Program-made: the position numbers and the translations under genes
Notes under the pieces: generated by a model
What the model was told of the DNA's origin: nothing
Seen by the model: the letters and a program-made list of their open reading frames with translations, nothing else
The model's database searches: none
In this document: positions 1 to 11,056 of the stretch, one piece after another
Numbering within the stretch: position 1 is the stretch's first letter
How the letters are laid out: every line of letters starts with the position of its first letter
DNA from: Chrysomallon squamiferum
Taxonomy: Eukaryota; Mollusca; Gastropoda; Neomphalida; Peltospiridae
Assembly (NCBI GenBank): GCA_012295275.1
Contig: CM022678.1
Location: forward strand, 17,411,778-17,442,777
Reading direction: 5' to 3'
Length of the DNA: 31,000 bases

Positions 1-354
1 CCAGCCAGTGACAACCAAACTGTGACAGTCTGTGTCAGTTTTGTGGGGTTTTTTGATTTTTGTATTTTTACTGCGACTTTGTCAAGTTCCGCTGATAATC
101 TGAGTACATTATCCACTTAGTGTCCATATAATCACCCAGGTCATCCACTGGTCAGACTGACCACTGGTAGTAGTAGATGGACAGGTGTTCATAAACAACA
201 GAGTTGGGGTTTTTTGTTAAGTGGTCACTTGAGATTGATTAGTCTAAATCTAGACAGGATTAAAGGCAGAGTTTACTGTTCAGAGTTTAAGAAATGAATA
301 ATGAAAGATCTTGGTACAGCTTTGATTCTTGAGATACTAATATACAGTAGAAAA
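1..354. other. Complex sequence, no gene; nuclear-receptor-like half-site cluster
   Basis: No reading frame worth calling. AGGTCA (138-143) is followed by the palindrome GGTCAGACTGACC (150-162), inside a larger imperfect inverted repeat CCACTGGTCA...TGACCACTGG. Confidence 0.4.
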
Positions 355-391
355 TGCACACATACACAGACACACACACACACATACACAG

Positions 392-425
<34 letters not shown>

Positions 426-429
426 ACAC

Positions 430-508
<79 letters not shown>
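355..508 (+). repeat. (CA)n microsatellite, slightly interrupted
   Basis: About 150 bases of CA with CAGA, CATA interruptions. All Cys/Val and Thr/His ORFs here are repeat artefacts. Confidence 0.95.
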
Positions 509-510
<2 letters not shown>

Positions 511-2086
511 TATAGGCTGCACCCATTCATTGAATCACAAATATACATGTTGCTTTGCATATGATCTGAAAGTTAGCTTCCAAAATTTATCATACAGAAA
601 ATGAATAAAATTATTATAGAAATTTAAAATAAAAATAATAAATAATCCATTTCTTGAATTACTGAAGAGAAATATTTTAAAATTTAAAATAATTTATTTA
701 TAAAAATATACAATGTAATAAGAAGGAAAAAAATAAGGAAAAAAAGAATATTTATCATTTAATATTTAAACAATTTGTAAATGTTTTATAAACTTTTTCA
801 TTTAAAATGGTGGGGTAAAATTCTAAATATATATTTGTTTTTCAGTCATTTAGTTCAGAAAACATTAATGAGTTTAATAAACTATCTATAATAGTAATAA
901 TAATAATAACAACAACAACAACAATAATAACAATAATAATAATAACAATAATTTAATCTTTCTATTCAAAAATTACTAACAAAAATTACATTAAAAAATA
1001 TAAAAATTCTAAAAACTTACATACTCAACAAAACACACACTTGCTATTACACTGAACCATATGAAATGAGAACGTGAATATTTTTAATATTTCATTTTTA
1101 CTACAACTTCCACAAAGAACCCTTTGAACTACATATGAGGATAATTTGACCTACTTCCATTGTCACCTGGCTATAATGGGTCTGTATTGGTGACCTGTTT
1201 CACACAATGAAGTAAGCACTGTCAAAATAACACAGTGTTATTATATACGTCTGTACTTGTACACATCAGTTAAACTGCGTATATGATAAGTAGGTGTGAT
1301 ATACAGTTGCACAGATTTGTGTTCATGTTAATACAGGTTTTTTTATGTGTCTGAGTCCACTTGGGTGAATGAAGAATTTATTATTATTGTTGTTGTTGTC
1401 ATAGTAACTGTATACATTCTTTCTCTCTCTCCCACACATGCTAACATACATACATATAATATACACACACTAGACAACAAACATAGTTAAAAATATATAC
1501 ACAGTACTTTATATTTTTATTGTTGTATTATTATTATCATTATTATTATTGTTATTGTTATTGTTATTGTTATTATTATTATTATTATTATTATCATCAT
1601 CATCATAATCATTATAATTATCAACATCATCATTATCATATTTAATTTAATTTAATGACTTTAAACACCATTTTCCCACCTCGTTGACATATTTTTACTG
1701 CTACCACAACTGCCTTCAGCACAACAACTTTTAGATCTGATGCCACTGTATTACAATTGGTGCAAGAGTACTAATAAAAAAATAGTATTACTAATATTAG
1801 AACTAGTACTACCAACATACCACTATCACTTATACTACTACTACTACTACTACTAAAACTACTGTATTATTTATTGTTTATTGTACTCTTTCTGGGTCAT
1901 TTAATTCCCATGTACTTTTATTTTGTTATGTATTTTTTTTTCTGGGTCATTTCCTGCAATTAGGTCACTTCTTTTTAAAGAAGAATTTTTCTTACAATCA
2001 GGTCACTTCCTGTGTGATAATTTGATGATTTTCATTGGTTGATTTGTTGTCATTGTTATTATATCATTTTCAGAAATGTTGAGTAG
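509..2086. other. Gene-free AT-rich stretch with (AAT/AAC)n and (TTA)n tracts
   Basis: (AAT/AAC)n lies at about 893-951 and (TTA/TTG/ATC)n at about 1525-1640, with (ACT)n at 1835-1853. The rest is AT-rich without coding signal. Three GGTCAT/GGTCAC-containing segments between 1892 and 2008 look like a short diverged repeat. Confidence 0.6.
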
Positions 2087-2087
2087 T

Positions 2088-2150
<63 letters not shown>

Positions 2151-2230
2151 TTGTTATCTTGGTTTATCACTTTTTGTATTGATTTCTTGTGATTTTGTTT
2201 TTTGTTTATTTATTTATTTATTTATTTATT
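2087..2230 (+). repeat. (TTTA)n microsatellite, two blocks
   Basis: An uninterrupted (TTTA)n tract at 2087-2152 and a shorter one at about 2204-2230. The ORF at 2189-2461 starts in the second block and shows no protein-like features beyond it. Confidence 0.9.
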
Positions 2231-2820
2231 TTCTTGATTGGGTTGTGGTATTTTCTTCAAAGCAAAAAGTTTTCACTGAATAATTATTTATCTGTGTGTA
2301 TGCAGATACATACACCTAATTTTCTTTCTTTCTTTCTTTTTCTCACCATTTCTATCTTGATAAAATTTAATATTAATATTCAAAACTTGACAGCCAATGA
2401 AATTTCCTTAATAATCATTTTAGTTTATAAGCATAATATACTTTCATTAATCCATTTATAAAATATCTTTCAAAATCATATATAATTTCTCAACATTACA
2501 AATTATAGATTAGAAAGAACACCATACATTGTATAGCCATGCATTCATTATACAAATACCGTGGTTGCTATGGTGATTTCAATATCTGCATCTTGTAACC
2601 TCAGACCTGGGGGGTTGGTGGGGGGAGTTAAATAATATGGCCGTGGAGTTGTAATAAAAATAATTCTTGTTTTATCTCAGACTGTAACAGCTTGGTGAGT
2701 CCTGTAGACTGACATTGAGATGAAATTTGCATTTTTAGCAAGATCACAATAAATCTGAATATACAAGAATCCTGTTGTCCTAACTCTTATGTGAAAAAGT
2801 GTACAGGAAGTACTGAGACA
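2231..2820. other. Gene-free stretch, one G-run patch and an X-box-like motif
   Basis: Complex AT-rich sequence. GTTGCTATGGTGAT at 2564-2577 resembles the RFX X-box. A G-rich patch at 2608-2627 (G6, GG, G6) is unusual for this AT-rich region. No coding exon seen. Confidence 0.4.
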
Positions 2821-2939
2821 AGAACAACAACAACAACAATAACAATAATAATAATAACAATAATAACAATAAGAAGAAGAAAAAGAAAAACAACAACAAA
2901 ACTGATGATGATGATAACACAGTATCACTTCTACTCATA

Positions 2940-3563
2940 ACTACTACTACAACAACTTGAATAAATTTATAATTATGATGATAATGGTAATGATGATGAT
3001 GATGATGATAATGATTATTACTACTATTACTGCTGCTACTACTATAATCACAACAACTACATCTAAAAATGCTACTAGTGCAGTTACTACTATAACTAAA
3101 GCTATTATATCTACTACAACTATTACTGTTATTACTATAACTAGTACCACTACTTTTAATTAGTACTGGAACTAAAAGAAGACTACTACTGCTGATACTA
3201 TAAATACTAATATTAGTCCTACTGCTATTATTGGTATTTCACCTACAACATATATTAAATATTCTTCTACTACTACTATAATAACAACAACAATAATTAC
3301 TACAACTACGACTACCATTACTAGTTCTATTACTACTACTTCTACTATTACTACTGCTGCTACTACTATTACTATTATTATTACTACTACTACTATTACT
3401 ACTGCTACTACTACTACTATTATTACTCCTAATACTACTATTGCTACTACTGCTGCTAATATTACTACTTCTAATACTACTACTACTACATCTACAATTA
3501 TTACAACCACTGCTTCTATTATTACTGCTACTATTACTATTACTGCTGTTACTACCATTACTA

Positions 3564-3597
<34 letters not shown>
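2940..3597 (+). repeat. Long imperfect (ACT)n/(ATT)n trinucleotide tract
   Basis: Nearly every triplet from about 2940 to 3597 is ACT, ATT, GCT or a one-base variant. The apparent Val/Ile-only and Thr-only ORFs in both directions come from this repeat and are not genes. A flanking (CAA/AAT)n tract lies at 2822-2905. Confidence 0.9.
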
Positions 3598-3905
3598 CAA
3601 TATTTATGTAGATCAGGGCAAATTTTTCTTACAACACATACATCTTACAACTACCACAACTGCTGCTGCTGCTCCTGCTACTACTACCACTACTACAACC
3701 ACAACTACTACTGCCAGTATTTACACAGACCAGAGCAATTCTTTTTTTTACAATACATACATCTTACAACTATCAAACCACTACTACTGCTGCTTTTACC
3801 ACTACTACAACCACTACTGCCAGTATTCATGCAGACTGGGGCAAGCTCTTTACAACTCATGCACCTAACAGCAGTAACTTTTACAACATCGACATCTGCT
3901 GTAAC
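3598..3905 (+). repeat. Three-copy minisatellite, about 106-117 bp unit
   Basis: Copies start at 3598, 3715 and 3821. Each begins CA.TATT.A..CAGA....GCAA, continues with a T-run and CATACATCTTACAACTA-like sequence, then an embedded (CTA)n/(CTG)n stretch. The third copy is the most diverged. On the minus strand each copy can be read as a short VVRCMxCK-like peptide, but no open frame spans all three, so I treat it as a repeat and not a gene. Confidence 0.7.
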
Positions 3906-4197
3906 GTCAACAGATGTCTGTATCATTATTTCAACATCCCTTGCTGGTTATCATATACAGTAGCAGCTTTCTCGTTATTCTGCAGATAATTCATTATTAC
4001 TACATGTGTGTGTGTGTTGTATGTGTGTGTGATACGAGATATATGCTACGTAGGCTATGCTAACGAGGTATGTGATAACTGGGACAAGTGTTAATGGGGG
4101 TGATTCGGAGAGATCTGATAAGGACAGATTTGTTAGCACCTGATAATAGGAAGAATAGTTTAGCATACGAAACAAAGGATGATTTCAAAGGAAGAGC

Positions 4198-4735
4198 AAT
4201 AGTAGCAGTTGTTGTAGTTGTTGTAGTAGTAAAGAGTATTTAGTAGCAGTAGTAAGTAGTAATAGGAGAAGAAAATAGTAGTAGGAAGTAGTACTAGTAG
4301 CAGTAGTAGCAGTAGTTAATAGCAGAAGAAAGTGGTATTAATAATAGTGGTAATAGGAGTAATAGAAGCAAAACTAGTAGTAGTGGTGGTAGTTGTGATA
4401 CCAGGTAGTAGTAGTAATAGTAGTAATTATTAGTAACAGAGTTAGTAGAAGTAGGTGTAGTAGTAATAGTAGTAGTATAAGTAGCAACAGTAGTAGCACT
4501 GTAGGGTAGTAGTAGTAAAAAATAGTTGTAAGAGTAAGTAGTAGTAGCTGTTGTAGTAGTAACAGTAGTAGTAGTTGTTGTTGTTGTAGTAATAGTAGTT
4601 GTTGTAGTAGCAGTAGTTGTTGTTGTTGTAGTGGTGGTAGTTTTTGTTGTAATAGCTGTAGTAGTTGTAGTACTTGTAGCACTGGTACTTGTAGCACTGG
4701 TAGTGGTAGTAGTAGTTGTAGTAATTGTTATTACT
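4198..4735 (+). repeat. Long imperfect (AGT)n/(TTG)n trinucleotide tract, inverse of the 2940-3720 tract
   Basis: Runs of TAGTAG, TTGTTG and variants. Opposite-strand Thr-, Leu- and Gln-rich ORFs through it are repeat artefacts. Its triplets are the reverse complement of the (CTA)n array to the left, across about 480 bases of other sequence. Confidence 0.9.
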
Positions 4736-5347
4736 GTTTGGTCCTGAATCATGTGTTTGATGTAAGATAATCGGTGATAAAGAAAATGTACATCACAAAA
4801 TAAAAATCTAATTCACTGTCTACAGATGAATGCTGTACATTTTCATCTAATTTTTGTCAACTTTAGTTTTATTATTTTGGTCACACTCAGGAAAATAGTT
4901 CATTAGGAAAATGTTAAAAGGAAACTTCCAAATAATTCTTTTAGCTGTGATTTTAGTTAATTAATTAATATATTTCTTAATTTATTTATTTATGTATTTA
5001 TTTATTTAACACAAGATCGCAGTTGAACTTGAGAGAGTTCTGTCCCAAGTTTTATTTCATCATAAAATATTAAAAATCAATAAACAACTATTGTGTTAGC
5101 ATTACAACGTTCACTGATTCTTCACTCAGGCAGTTTAACCGTAAACTCGTGAAAACAAAACGTGCTAAAAATCAATAGCCATCGCAGAACAAAATATGGC
5201 CGGTAAGAAGAATTGATCCTGGAACCTATCGCGACTCTGTACTATGGCTTAACCAAGACGACAACCCAACCCACGCTGCTCGTCAACGAAGTTAACATCA
5301 GTGTAACGTGTCGTTTTCGATACAAAAATACAAAAATAACAGCTTGT
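4736..5347. other. Complex sequence island, no confident exon
   Basis: 5160-5320 has more C+G and CpG than its surroundings. It includes ATGGCCG directly before a donor-like GGTAAGA near 5197-5208. I cannot link this to a gene. A (TTTA)n patch lies at about 4980-5008. Confidence 0.35.
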
Positions 5348-5505
5348 TCGGTAAACAAAACTTTAAGTATTGTTTTCTAAACAAGGCAAACAAGAAATTG
5401 ATCGTAAACAGAACAATAAAAAATATTAATAAAAATCCTGTTTTTTGTTAACAAGACAATAAAGTAACATTTGTAAACAATTAGTTACTGTTTGCAAACA
5501 ACACA
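5348..5505. promoter_or_regulatory. Forkhead-type motif cluster
   Basis: Six RYAAACA-like motifs occur in about 150 bases: GTAAACA at 5351, 5404 and 5473, GCAAACA at 5386 and 5494, and TAAACA at 5378. This is the core bound by FOX proteins. AT-rich DNA raises the chance frequency, so this is only a candidate element. Confidence 0.3.
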
Positions 5506-5800
5506 AAAAAAAAAAGGGTTTTCAAAAGTCTGCTACAGAAAATATCTAACAGCTGACTCAGGAAGTTTCGTTTGGCATTTTTGAAGTAAATCCATATTTG
5601 GGTAAAGAAGAAAGAGTAGACAGGCTGAGAAGTCTGCTCAGGTCGATGCAAACGCTCAACAACTACGACAGCTGCGAGACGTGGAACATTGATTATAGAC
5701 GAAGACCTTGGTGCAGACGTTGTTGGTGCATAAACATAAAAAGTTGTTTTCTAGTAATAAATTAGAATAAGGTGACTGCAGAGAGAACAACAGAGTCTGT
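5506..5800 (+). other. Unassigned open frame of about 67 codons, no start codon upstream
   Basis: A frame open from about 5551 to a TAG at about 5755 encodes an Arg/Trp/Cys-rich end (DYRRRPWCRRCW). It has no ATG until an internal Met, no good flanking splice pair that I can defend, and no recognised family. Possibly chance, possibly a decayed exon. Confidence 0.2.
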
Positions 5801-5996
5801 GAGTCTGTCTGTCTTTGTGTGTGTCTGTGTGTCTCTACTTGTGAAAAAGTGTGTATGTGTGAGTGTATGTGTATGTATGTATCTTTATGCATGTCTACAT
5901 GTGTGAGTGAGTGTATATGTATGAGTGTATTTTTGTATGTGTGTATGTATGTTGACTGTGTGTATGATTGTATGATAGTGAATGTATGTGTATTTT

Positions 5997-6066
<70 letters not shown>
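5801..6066 (+). repeat. GT-rich tract followed by (GA)n
   Basis: 5801-6010 is degenerate TGTG/TATG sequence. It ends in an uninterrupted (GA)n at about 6011-6066. Confidence 0.9.
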
Positions 6067-6070
<4 letters not shown>

Positions 6071-6373
6071 AGAGAAATCCCTGATAAATAAAACTCCAGT
6101 GTCTTGAAATAAACCTAGCCTAGCCTATAAACAGAAACATATACACAAGGCCACATAAACCGTCCAGCTGCTGTGATTACTTTAAAAGTCCTTACACACA
6201 GTTCATGTTTCCAAGATACACTTTCACAAGACCCAATCTTTACTGCTAATAAAGTAGCACGACATTGCATCATAAAAAGGTGAGAGATAACATAACTTTA
6301 TCAGATAAAGTTATACTGATATGTCTTTTTAAGCTATGTTCTTCTTAACTATTCTCTATCTCATCCTCTCATT

Positions 6374-6422
<49 letters not shown>

Positions 6423-6864
6423 TATCATTCTTGCTCACTCTCTCTATCTCTCTCTCAATTCTTTCTGTCCCTTTCTACATCATATCTCTATCACTTTTTC
6501 AACCCTTTTTTTAATAAATAAATAAAACCAATGGTAACAGGTATTACAACTTACACTGTATAAATAAATTCTCAACCACTGGTGAGACCTCAATATATTC
6601 ACCAGGCAGCCATTACATACACTGTTTACCTACCTCACTTCTGTTATTACATACAAAGATAACATCATTGCAGAGATGTGTTTCTTTAATTGCGTCTAAT
6701 GTCTAATGTCTAAAAGTCTAAGTAAACATTAAATATGAAATGAGGTTTGTTTTATATGCAATGTAAAGGTTAAGAAATTGTTTTTAAATTAAAATGTTCA
6801 AAGTTTAGCACAGATGTTTAATAAAAATTGATTTAGAACAAACTGGAGTTTTGGCTAAGGTTGC
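6067..6864. other. Gene-free stretch containing a (CT)n tract
   Basis: (CT)n lies at about 6376-6419 with related TCTC sequence to 6460, inverse to the (GA)n tract 310 bases to the left. The remainder is AT-rich complex sequence with no exon. Confidence 0.6.
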
Positions 6865-7240
6865 TTGATGAAAATAATAATGATGATGTTATTAATAGTA
6901 GTAGTAGTAGTAGTAGTAGTAGTTGTAAGAGTAGTAGTAGTAGTAGTGATAGTAGTACTACCAATAATAATAATAATAATAACAACAATTACGATGATGA
7001 TGATAATAATAATACTAATGACAAAAATAATTATAATACTTATATTAATAATCATGATAATAATAATAGTAATAGTAGTTTTAGTAGTAATGTAATAATA
7101 ACAACAGTAATAATAATAATAATAGAGCAACAGAAATTAAATGAAATACTCATAGAAGCAGTAAAAGTGATGGTTGTAATAGTATTTGTTGCAGTTGTAG
7201 TAGTGGTAGTAGTAGTAGTAGTAGTAGTAGTAGTAAAATG
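6865..7240 (+). repeat. (AGT)n/(AAT)n trinucleotide tract
   Basis: Blocks of AGT, AAT, ATG and GTT repeats, ending in (AGT)n at 7195-7236. The Ser-, Asn- and Val-rich ORFs are repeat artefacts. Confidence 0.9.
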
Positions 7241-8052
7241 GAGAGGAAAAATCCGATACATATAATAATAACTACAATAAAAAAAATGTATAGCAAATAA
7301 TAAAAAGTGAAAACAACTTTTTTAACATTTTTATTTTAAATGTTATTATTTAATTATTGTTATGTTTTTATCACAGATTATGAAAAAAACCTAAATACGT
7401 TTACCTATTTTCAACTGTTTCTTATTTATTGTCATTGATGCTAATCTTTACCACTAATAAAGTTTGATGCAATATTAACAAATATTTGATGTTCAGTTTT
7501 CTTCCTTTTTTTTTTATTTGTTTGTTCTTGTGACATCATATTTTGTGTTTTGGGGGGTTATTTGGCTGGGGGGGTAGTTCTTTAATTACTTTTTACAGAC
7601 TGTTAATCCATCATGATAAGTATAAAAGTAAACAGATAGCCGGAACAGGAAAAATATCTCTTAATTTTTGCTTAGGAATGAAAACCTGAATGCTCTATTA
7701 TTACAAAAACACAATTAAACTTTAATCCCTGAAAAAAACCCTAAACCAAACAGATTTTAGTTATTAGCTAAAAAAAACATATGTCAGAATATCAATGCAT
7801 TTAGATTTGGTTAATTGGAATAGTTTTTGTTTTATTACTTTCCAGGATTCTCAGTATAATTATCAAAAGGAAAGTTTATGCACTTAAGAACAGAGAGTAA
7901 AGGATTAATTACTAGAAAAACTGAGACAAAGAAACTCAGGTGAGATGAACAAAAGATTAACATTTGGTTAATTAACATTGATTTTTCACTTTCTTCATCT
8001 TTGTTCTCACATTTTTAATTATCTGCCATCTTACAATTAACAGAAAAAGGTT
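7241..8052. other. Gene-free AT-rich sequence
   Basis: No reading frame, array or motif cluster of note. G-runs at 7552-7557 and 7570-7576 are the only compositional oddity. Confidence 0.5.
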
Positions 8053-8084
<32 letters not shown>

Positions 8085-8175
8085 TGTATCTACACATACT
8101 GATCACAAAACAAACAATTTTTAATTAGATTAATTCTAAATGGACTGATCACAAAACAAACAATTCTAAATGGAC
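8053..8175 (+). repeat. (GTAT)n microsatellite followed by a 46-bp tandem duplication
   Basis: (GTAT)n runs from 8056 to 8089. ACTGATCACAAAACAAACAA starts at 8098 and again at 8144. Both copies end ATTCTAAATGGACT, but the second lacks the AT-rich middle of the first. Confidence 0.8.
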
Positions 8176-8570
8176 TTCATGTTCCTGAGAATAAGACTTT
8201 ATGCCATCAAAGGCAGAATTTTTGTTTAACCTTATTGTAACTGAAATGTGTGTGTTGTATATAACTCATACAAGACTGTTATTAAACCAGATTCAGGATA
8301 ATGTTCAGTGACAGAGCTTGGAGCTTTGTTATTTAATTATATTTTAGAAGTAAATTTCAGACCTTCCCAGAGCAGTTGCTGTTACAAAAACAATAACAGC
8401 TTTATTTTTCAGTGAAATGTTTTCTTTGTGTTGTTGTTTGTAAAAATTATTTTGAGTTTCTTAAAAGAACGGTGAAAAGAACTAAAATTAGCATTATCGA
8501 CATGAATTCTGAAAATGTATTTCAACAGACTGCTCATCTTACTGAAAATTATATTATTGACTGTGGATGG
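8176..8570. other. Gene-free AT-rich sequence left of the palindrome array
   Basis: Ordinary AT-rich complex sequence. The two overlapping ORFs starting at 8412 and 8515 run into the repeat array and have no recognised domain. Confidence 0.45.
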
Positions 8571-8777
8571 CTGTTTTTACACAAAATGTTTACATGCGTA
8601 CACATTAATTCCACAGCTCTTTTGTTTTTGCATTCTGTTTTTACACAAAATACCTGTTTCTACAGCATGCTGTTTTTTTACACAAACAGTATTAACTAAA
8701 TAACCTCCAACAGCATGCTGTTTTTAACACAAACAACAAACTGCTGCGCTCCAACAGCATGCTGTATTTTACACAAA
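8571..8777 (+). repeat. Five-copy interspersed motif array with ACAGCATGCTGT palindromes
   Basis: Two identical 17-base copies CTGTTTTTACACAAAAT occur at 8571-8587 and 8635-8651. Three further copies are preceded by the perfect 12-bp palindrome ACAGCATGCTGT (8662-8673, 8710-8721, 8754-8765), each followed by a T-run and ACACAAA. Distances between successive copies are 35-64 bases. The intervening sequence is not obviously repeated. The 95-codon ORF running through part of it has no recognisable features. Confidence 0.7.
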
Positions 8778-9125
8778 TGCTTACTAAGCAAACAAGCACA
8801 CATCAAAGGATGTTTTTATCGTGTGTGTGTTGTTAGTATTTTTGTTAGTCTCATTTGATGAGTCATCCAGACTGAATAGAAAAACTGCACAGATAACAGA
8901 AGAGTGTTAATAACATTTTGATTAACGTAGCCAGTGTTTGGACGATGCTGTCAGCTTGCTACCTGCAGTGTGTTGTTACATTAAACCCGCAGTGGCCGAT
9001 GTCTTCTCAGTAGATTGCTGAGCTTTATGATTAATCCAGCAGCAGCTACAGCAGCGCTGAATAATCCCTACATCGATTTCATCTCGGATTAACCTTTGAC
9101 GATGGTTATGAAATCTGTGTAGTAA
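8778..9125. promoter_or_regulatory. Complex island with clustered TAATCC motifs, candidate enhancer
   Basis: TAATCC at 9032-9037 and 9062-9067, and its complement GGATTA at 9086-9091, give three Otx/Pitx-type homeodomain core sites within 60 bases. They sit beside CAGCAGC/CAGCGCTG sequence in a stretch richer in C+G than its surroundings. No coding exon seen. Confidence 0.3.
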
Positions 9126-9400
9126 ATGTGTCTGATTAAACAGCTGTGCATGTGTGTGTGTGTGTGTGTGACAGATTTTGTGAAAGGTGAATAGTTTATG
9201 AAGGTTGGAATGATGTTGTAGTTAGTATATTTTTGTAATATGGTTATCAGTTATTAATAAGTGAATGTGTGTAGGTGTGTGTGTGTGTGTGTTTATGTGC
9301 ATGTGTTCATATATATATATTATAGAGAGAGAGAGAGAGAGAGAGAGAGGTTTTTGTATTTTTTATATACATATATATGTTTATGTGCATGCATAGCTCT

Positions 9401-9432
<32 letters not shown>

Positions 9433-9589
9433 CTGTGTGTCTGTGTGTGTGTGTAGATGTGTGCATGCTTGTGTTGTGTGTTTGAACATATTTGTATGCC
9501 AGAGATTTCAAATCATTTTTTGAGGAGTTCAGGATAAAATAAGATGAACTACATATATATATATATATATACATACATATACATATACA

Positions 9590-9624
<35 letters not shown>

Positions 9625-9625
9625 A
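9126..9625 (+). repeat. Compound (TG)n/(GA)n/(AT)n microsatellite region
   Basis: (TG)n lies at about 9148-9171, 9275-9292, 9405-9454 and 9594-9620. (GA)n is at 9324-9349 and (AT)n at 9552-9570. The ORFs in both directions are repeat artefacts. Confidence 0.9.
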
Positions 9626-10140
9626 TGCGTCTAAATACTTACATCTAATAAGCACTAACGGTATACAGAGTACAAGGGATATGAGTACAAACAGAAGAAG
9701 GGGACTGGGGAGATCTCCACTAAAAGACTTGAATTTAATTTTAATATTTAATATTCACACTCACACAGAGTCTGGTTGTCTTTAATGTTTATTTTACAGT
9801 TTGTTCTAGCAGCCACACCTTCCACACCTTCCACTTAAACTGACACAGGTAAAAAATATGTAATTTCTGTTAAAAGGACACAAGTAGTGGACGAGTTTAT
9901 TTTTACTACATTTCTAAAACAAAAATCATTTCTTTAGGTTTTCTTTAAAACAAATCATATTTTTGACTCTTGATGAAATGTTTATTTATTGTAAGCCTGA
10001 AAGATGTGGCATGATGTGGTATATTCCATTCCCTACATATATAACAAATAGTGTATCAGTATAAAAGTGAAAATTAAAAAATGGATTTCATCCTATTACT
10101 TAATAATACTCAGAAAGTAATTTATTGGATTTTCTAAAAA
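9626..10140. other. Gene-free stretch; one splice-site-flanked segment without a frame
   Basis: 9800-9848 is bounded by an acceptor-like TTTTACAG and a donor-like CAG/GTAAAA. All three frames carry a stop, so at most it could be a noncoding exon. The remainder is AT-rich. Confidence 0.35.
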
Positions 10141-10329
10141 ATGTAATATAGCTAAATTTTATAACACACAGCTATTTTATATATGAATTGCAGAAATATA
10201 TCTAAAATGTCATAATATATATATATACTTGTTTTATATGTGAATTATAGAAAGATATATAAATGTTAAAATATACAGCTATTTTATATATGAATTATTG
10301 AAATAAATCTAAATTTCATAATATACATG
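10141..10329 (+). repeat. Three-copy AT-rich minisatellite, about 48-58 bp unit
   Basis: Copies beginning near 10169, 10227 and 10275 share (CAGCTA)TTTTATATATGAATT..AGAAATA.ATCTAAA....CATAATATA. The first and third are the most alike. A partial copy may lie before 10169. Confidence 0.7.
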
Positions 10330-10450
10330 TTTTTGTGTGTTTATGTGTGTATCTGTGTGTGTGTATGTGTGCATGCGTATCTGTGTATCTATGTCTGTTT
10401 GTGTTTCTATTTGGAAACAAATATTCTGTTGTTTTTAGGGTTTTTTTTGT

Positions 10451-10606
10451 ATGTCTGATTAGACTGCATACAGACAAAACCCTGGCACAGGAAGATGAAG
10501 TGAAATCTCCACCCCACAGAACTCAGATTCCTCTGATGAGATTAGAGGACGTGGCACATATTAACCTGCCCTCTGTTGGCAGATGACAATACCACTGAAC
10601 TAGAGA
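10451..10606 (-). mobile_element. tRNA-derived SINE-like element (reverse orientation)
   Basis: On the minus strand TAGTTCAGTGG (10602-10592) matches the RNA polymerase III A-box consensus TRGYNNANNNG exactly, in a context like that of many tRNA genes. A degenerate B-box-like GGTTAATATGT follows about 30 bases on. The distal half (GTCTGATTA..., CACAGA) recurs in diverged form at 12141-12230, which supports an interspersed family. Confidence 0.55.
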
Positions 10607-11056
10607 AAAAAAACTAAATAGTTGATGGTAAACATCACTTCCTATTTAGTCCTTATTAATGATTTTACTAATTGTGAATAAACAGTGGCTTTAAATTAGA
10701 CTCAGCCCATTTAGGCGTTTTGCGTCATTCAGTAAATTATACATCATTTTGAGATTCTGATTTTATCTAGAGACATGAAATCATCAACAATGTCTGAATA
10801 TTGAGCACTGATTGGAACGAGATATAAATAATTATAATCAGAATGGAGGAAGAAACATAAAATATTCAGTTTAATCTTGTATAATACTGATGGTTTGTTA
10901 AAAATGGTTTATGGTTGAAATAATAAAAAAAAGAAAAAAAAGATGATGATCAAAATAATGATGAAGATGATGATGATGATAATAAAAATAATAAAAATAA
11001 AAATAAAAATAATAATCACAACAGCAACAGCAACAACAATAATAATAAAATGTACT
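10607..11056. other. Gene-free AT-rich stretch with an (ATG/AAT/AAC)n tract
   Basis: The trinucleotide and AAAAAT-type tract spans about 10920-11050. The rest shows no reading frame. Confidence 0.55.

Noticed and set aside
3172-3600. 142-codon Val/Ile-rich minus-strand ORF
   Set aside because: It is a translation of the (ACT)n/(ATT)n repeat; other frames of the same repeat are equally open.
3708-3926. Minus-strand ORF with repeated RCMxCK motifs, zinc-finger-like
   Set aside because: The motifs arise from tandem copies of a noncoding minisatellite, the copies are not in one open frame, and no start or splice context supports a gene.
9800-9848. Possible small exon between acceptor- and donor-like sites
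   Set aside because: All three frames contain stops; at best a noncoding exon, with nothing to link it to EXOC3.
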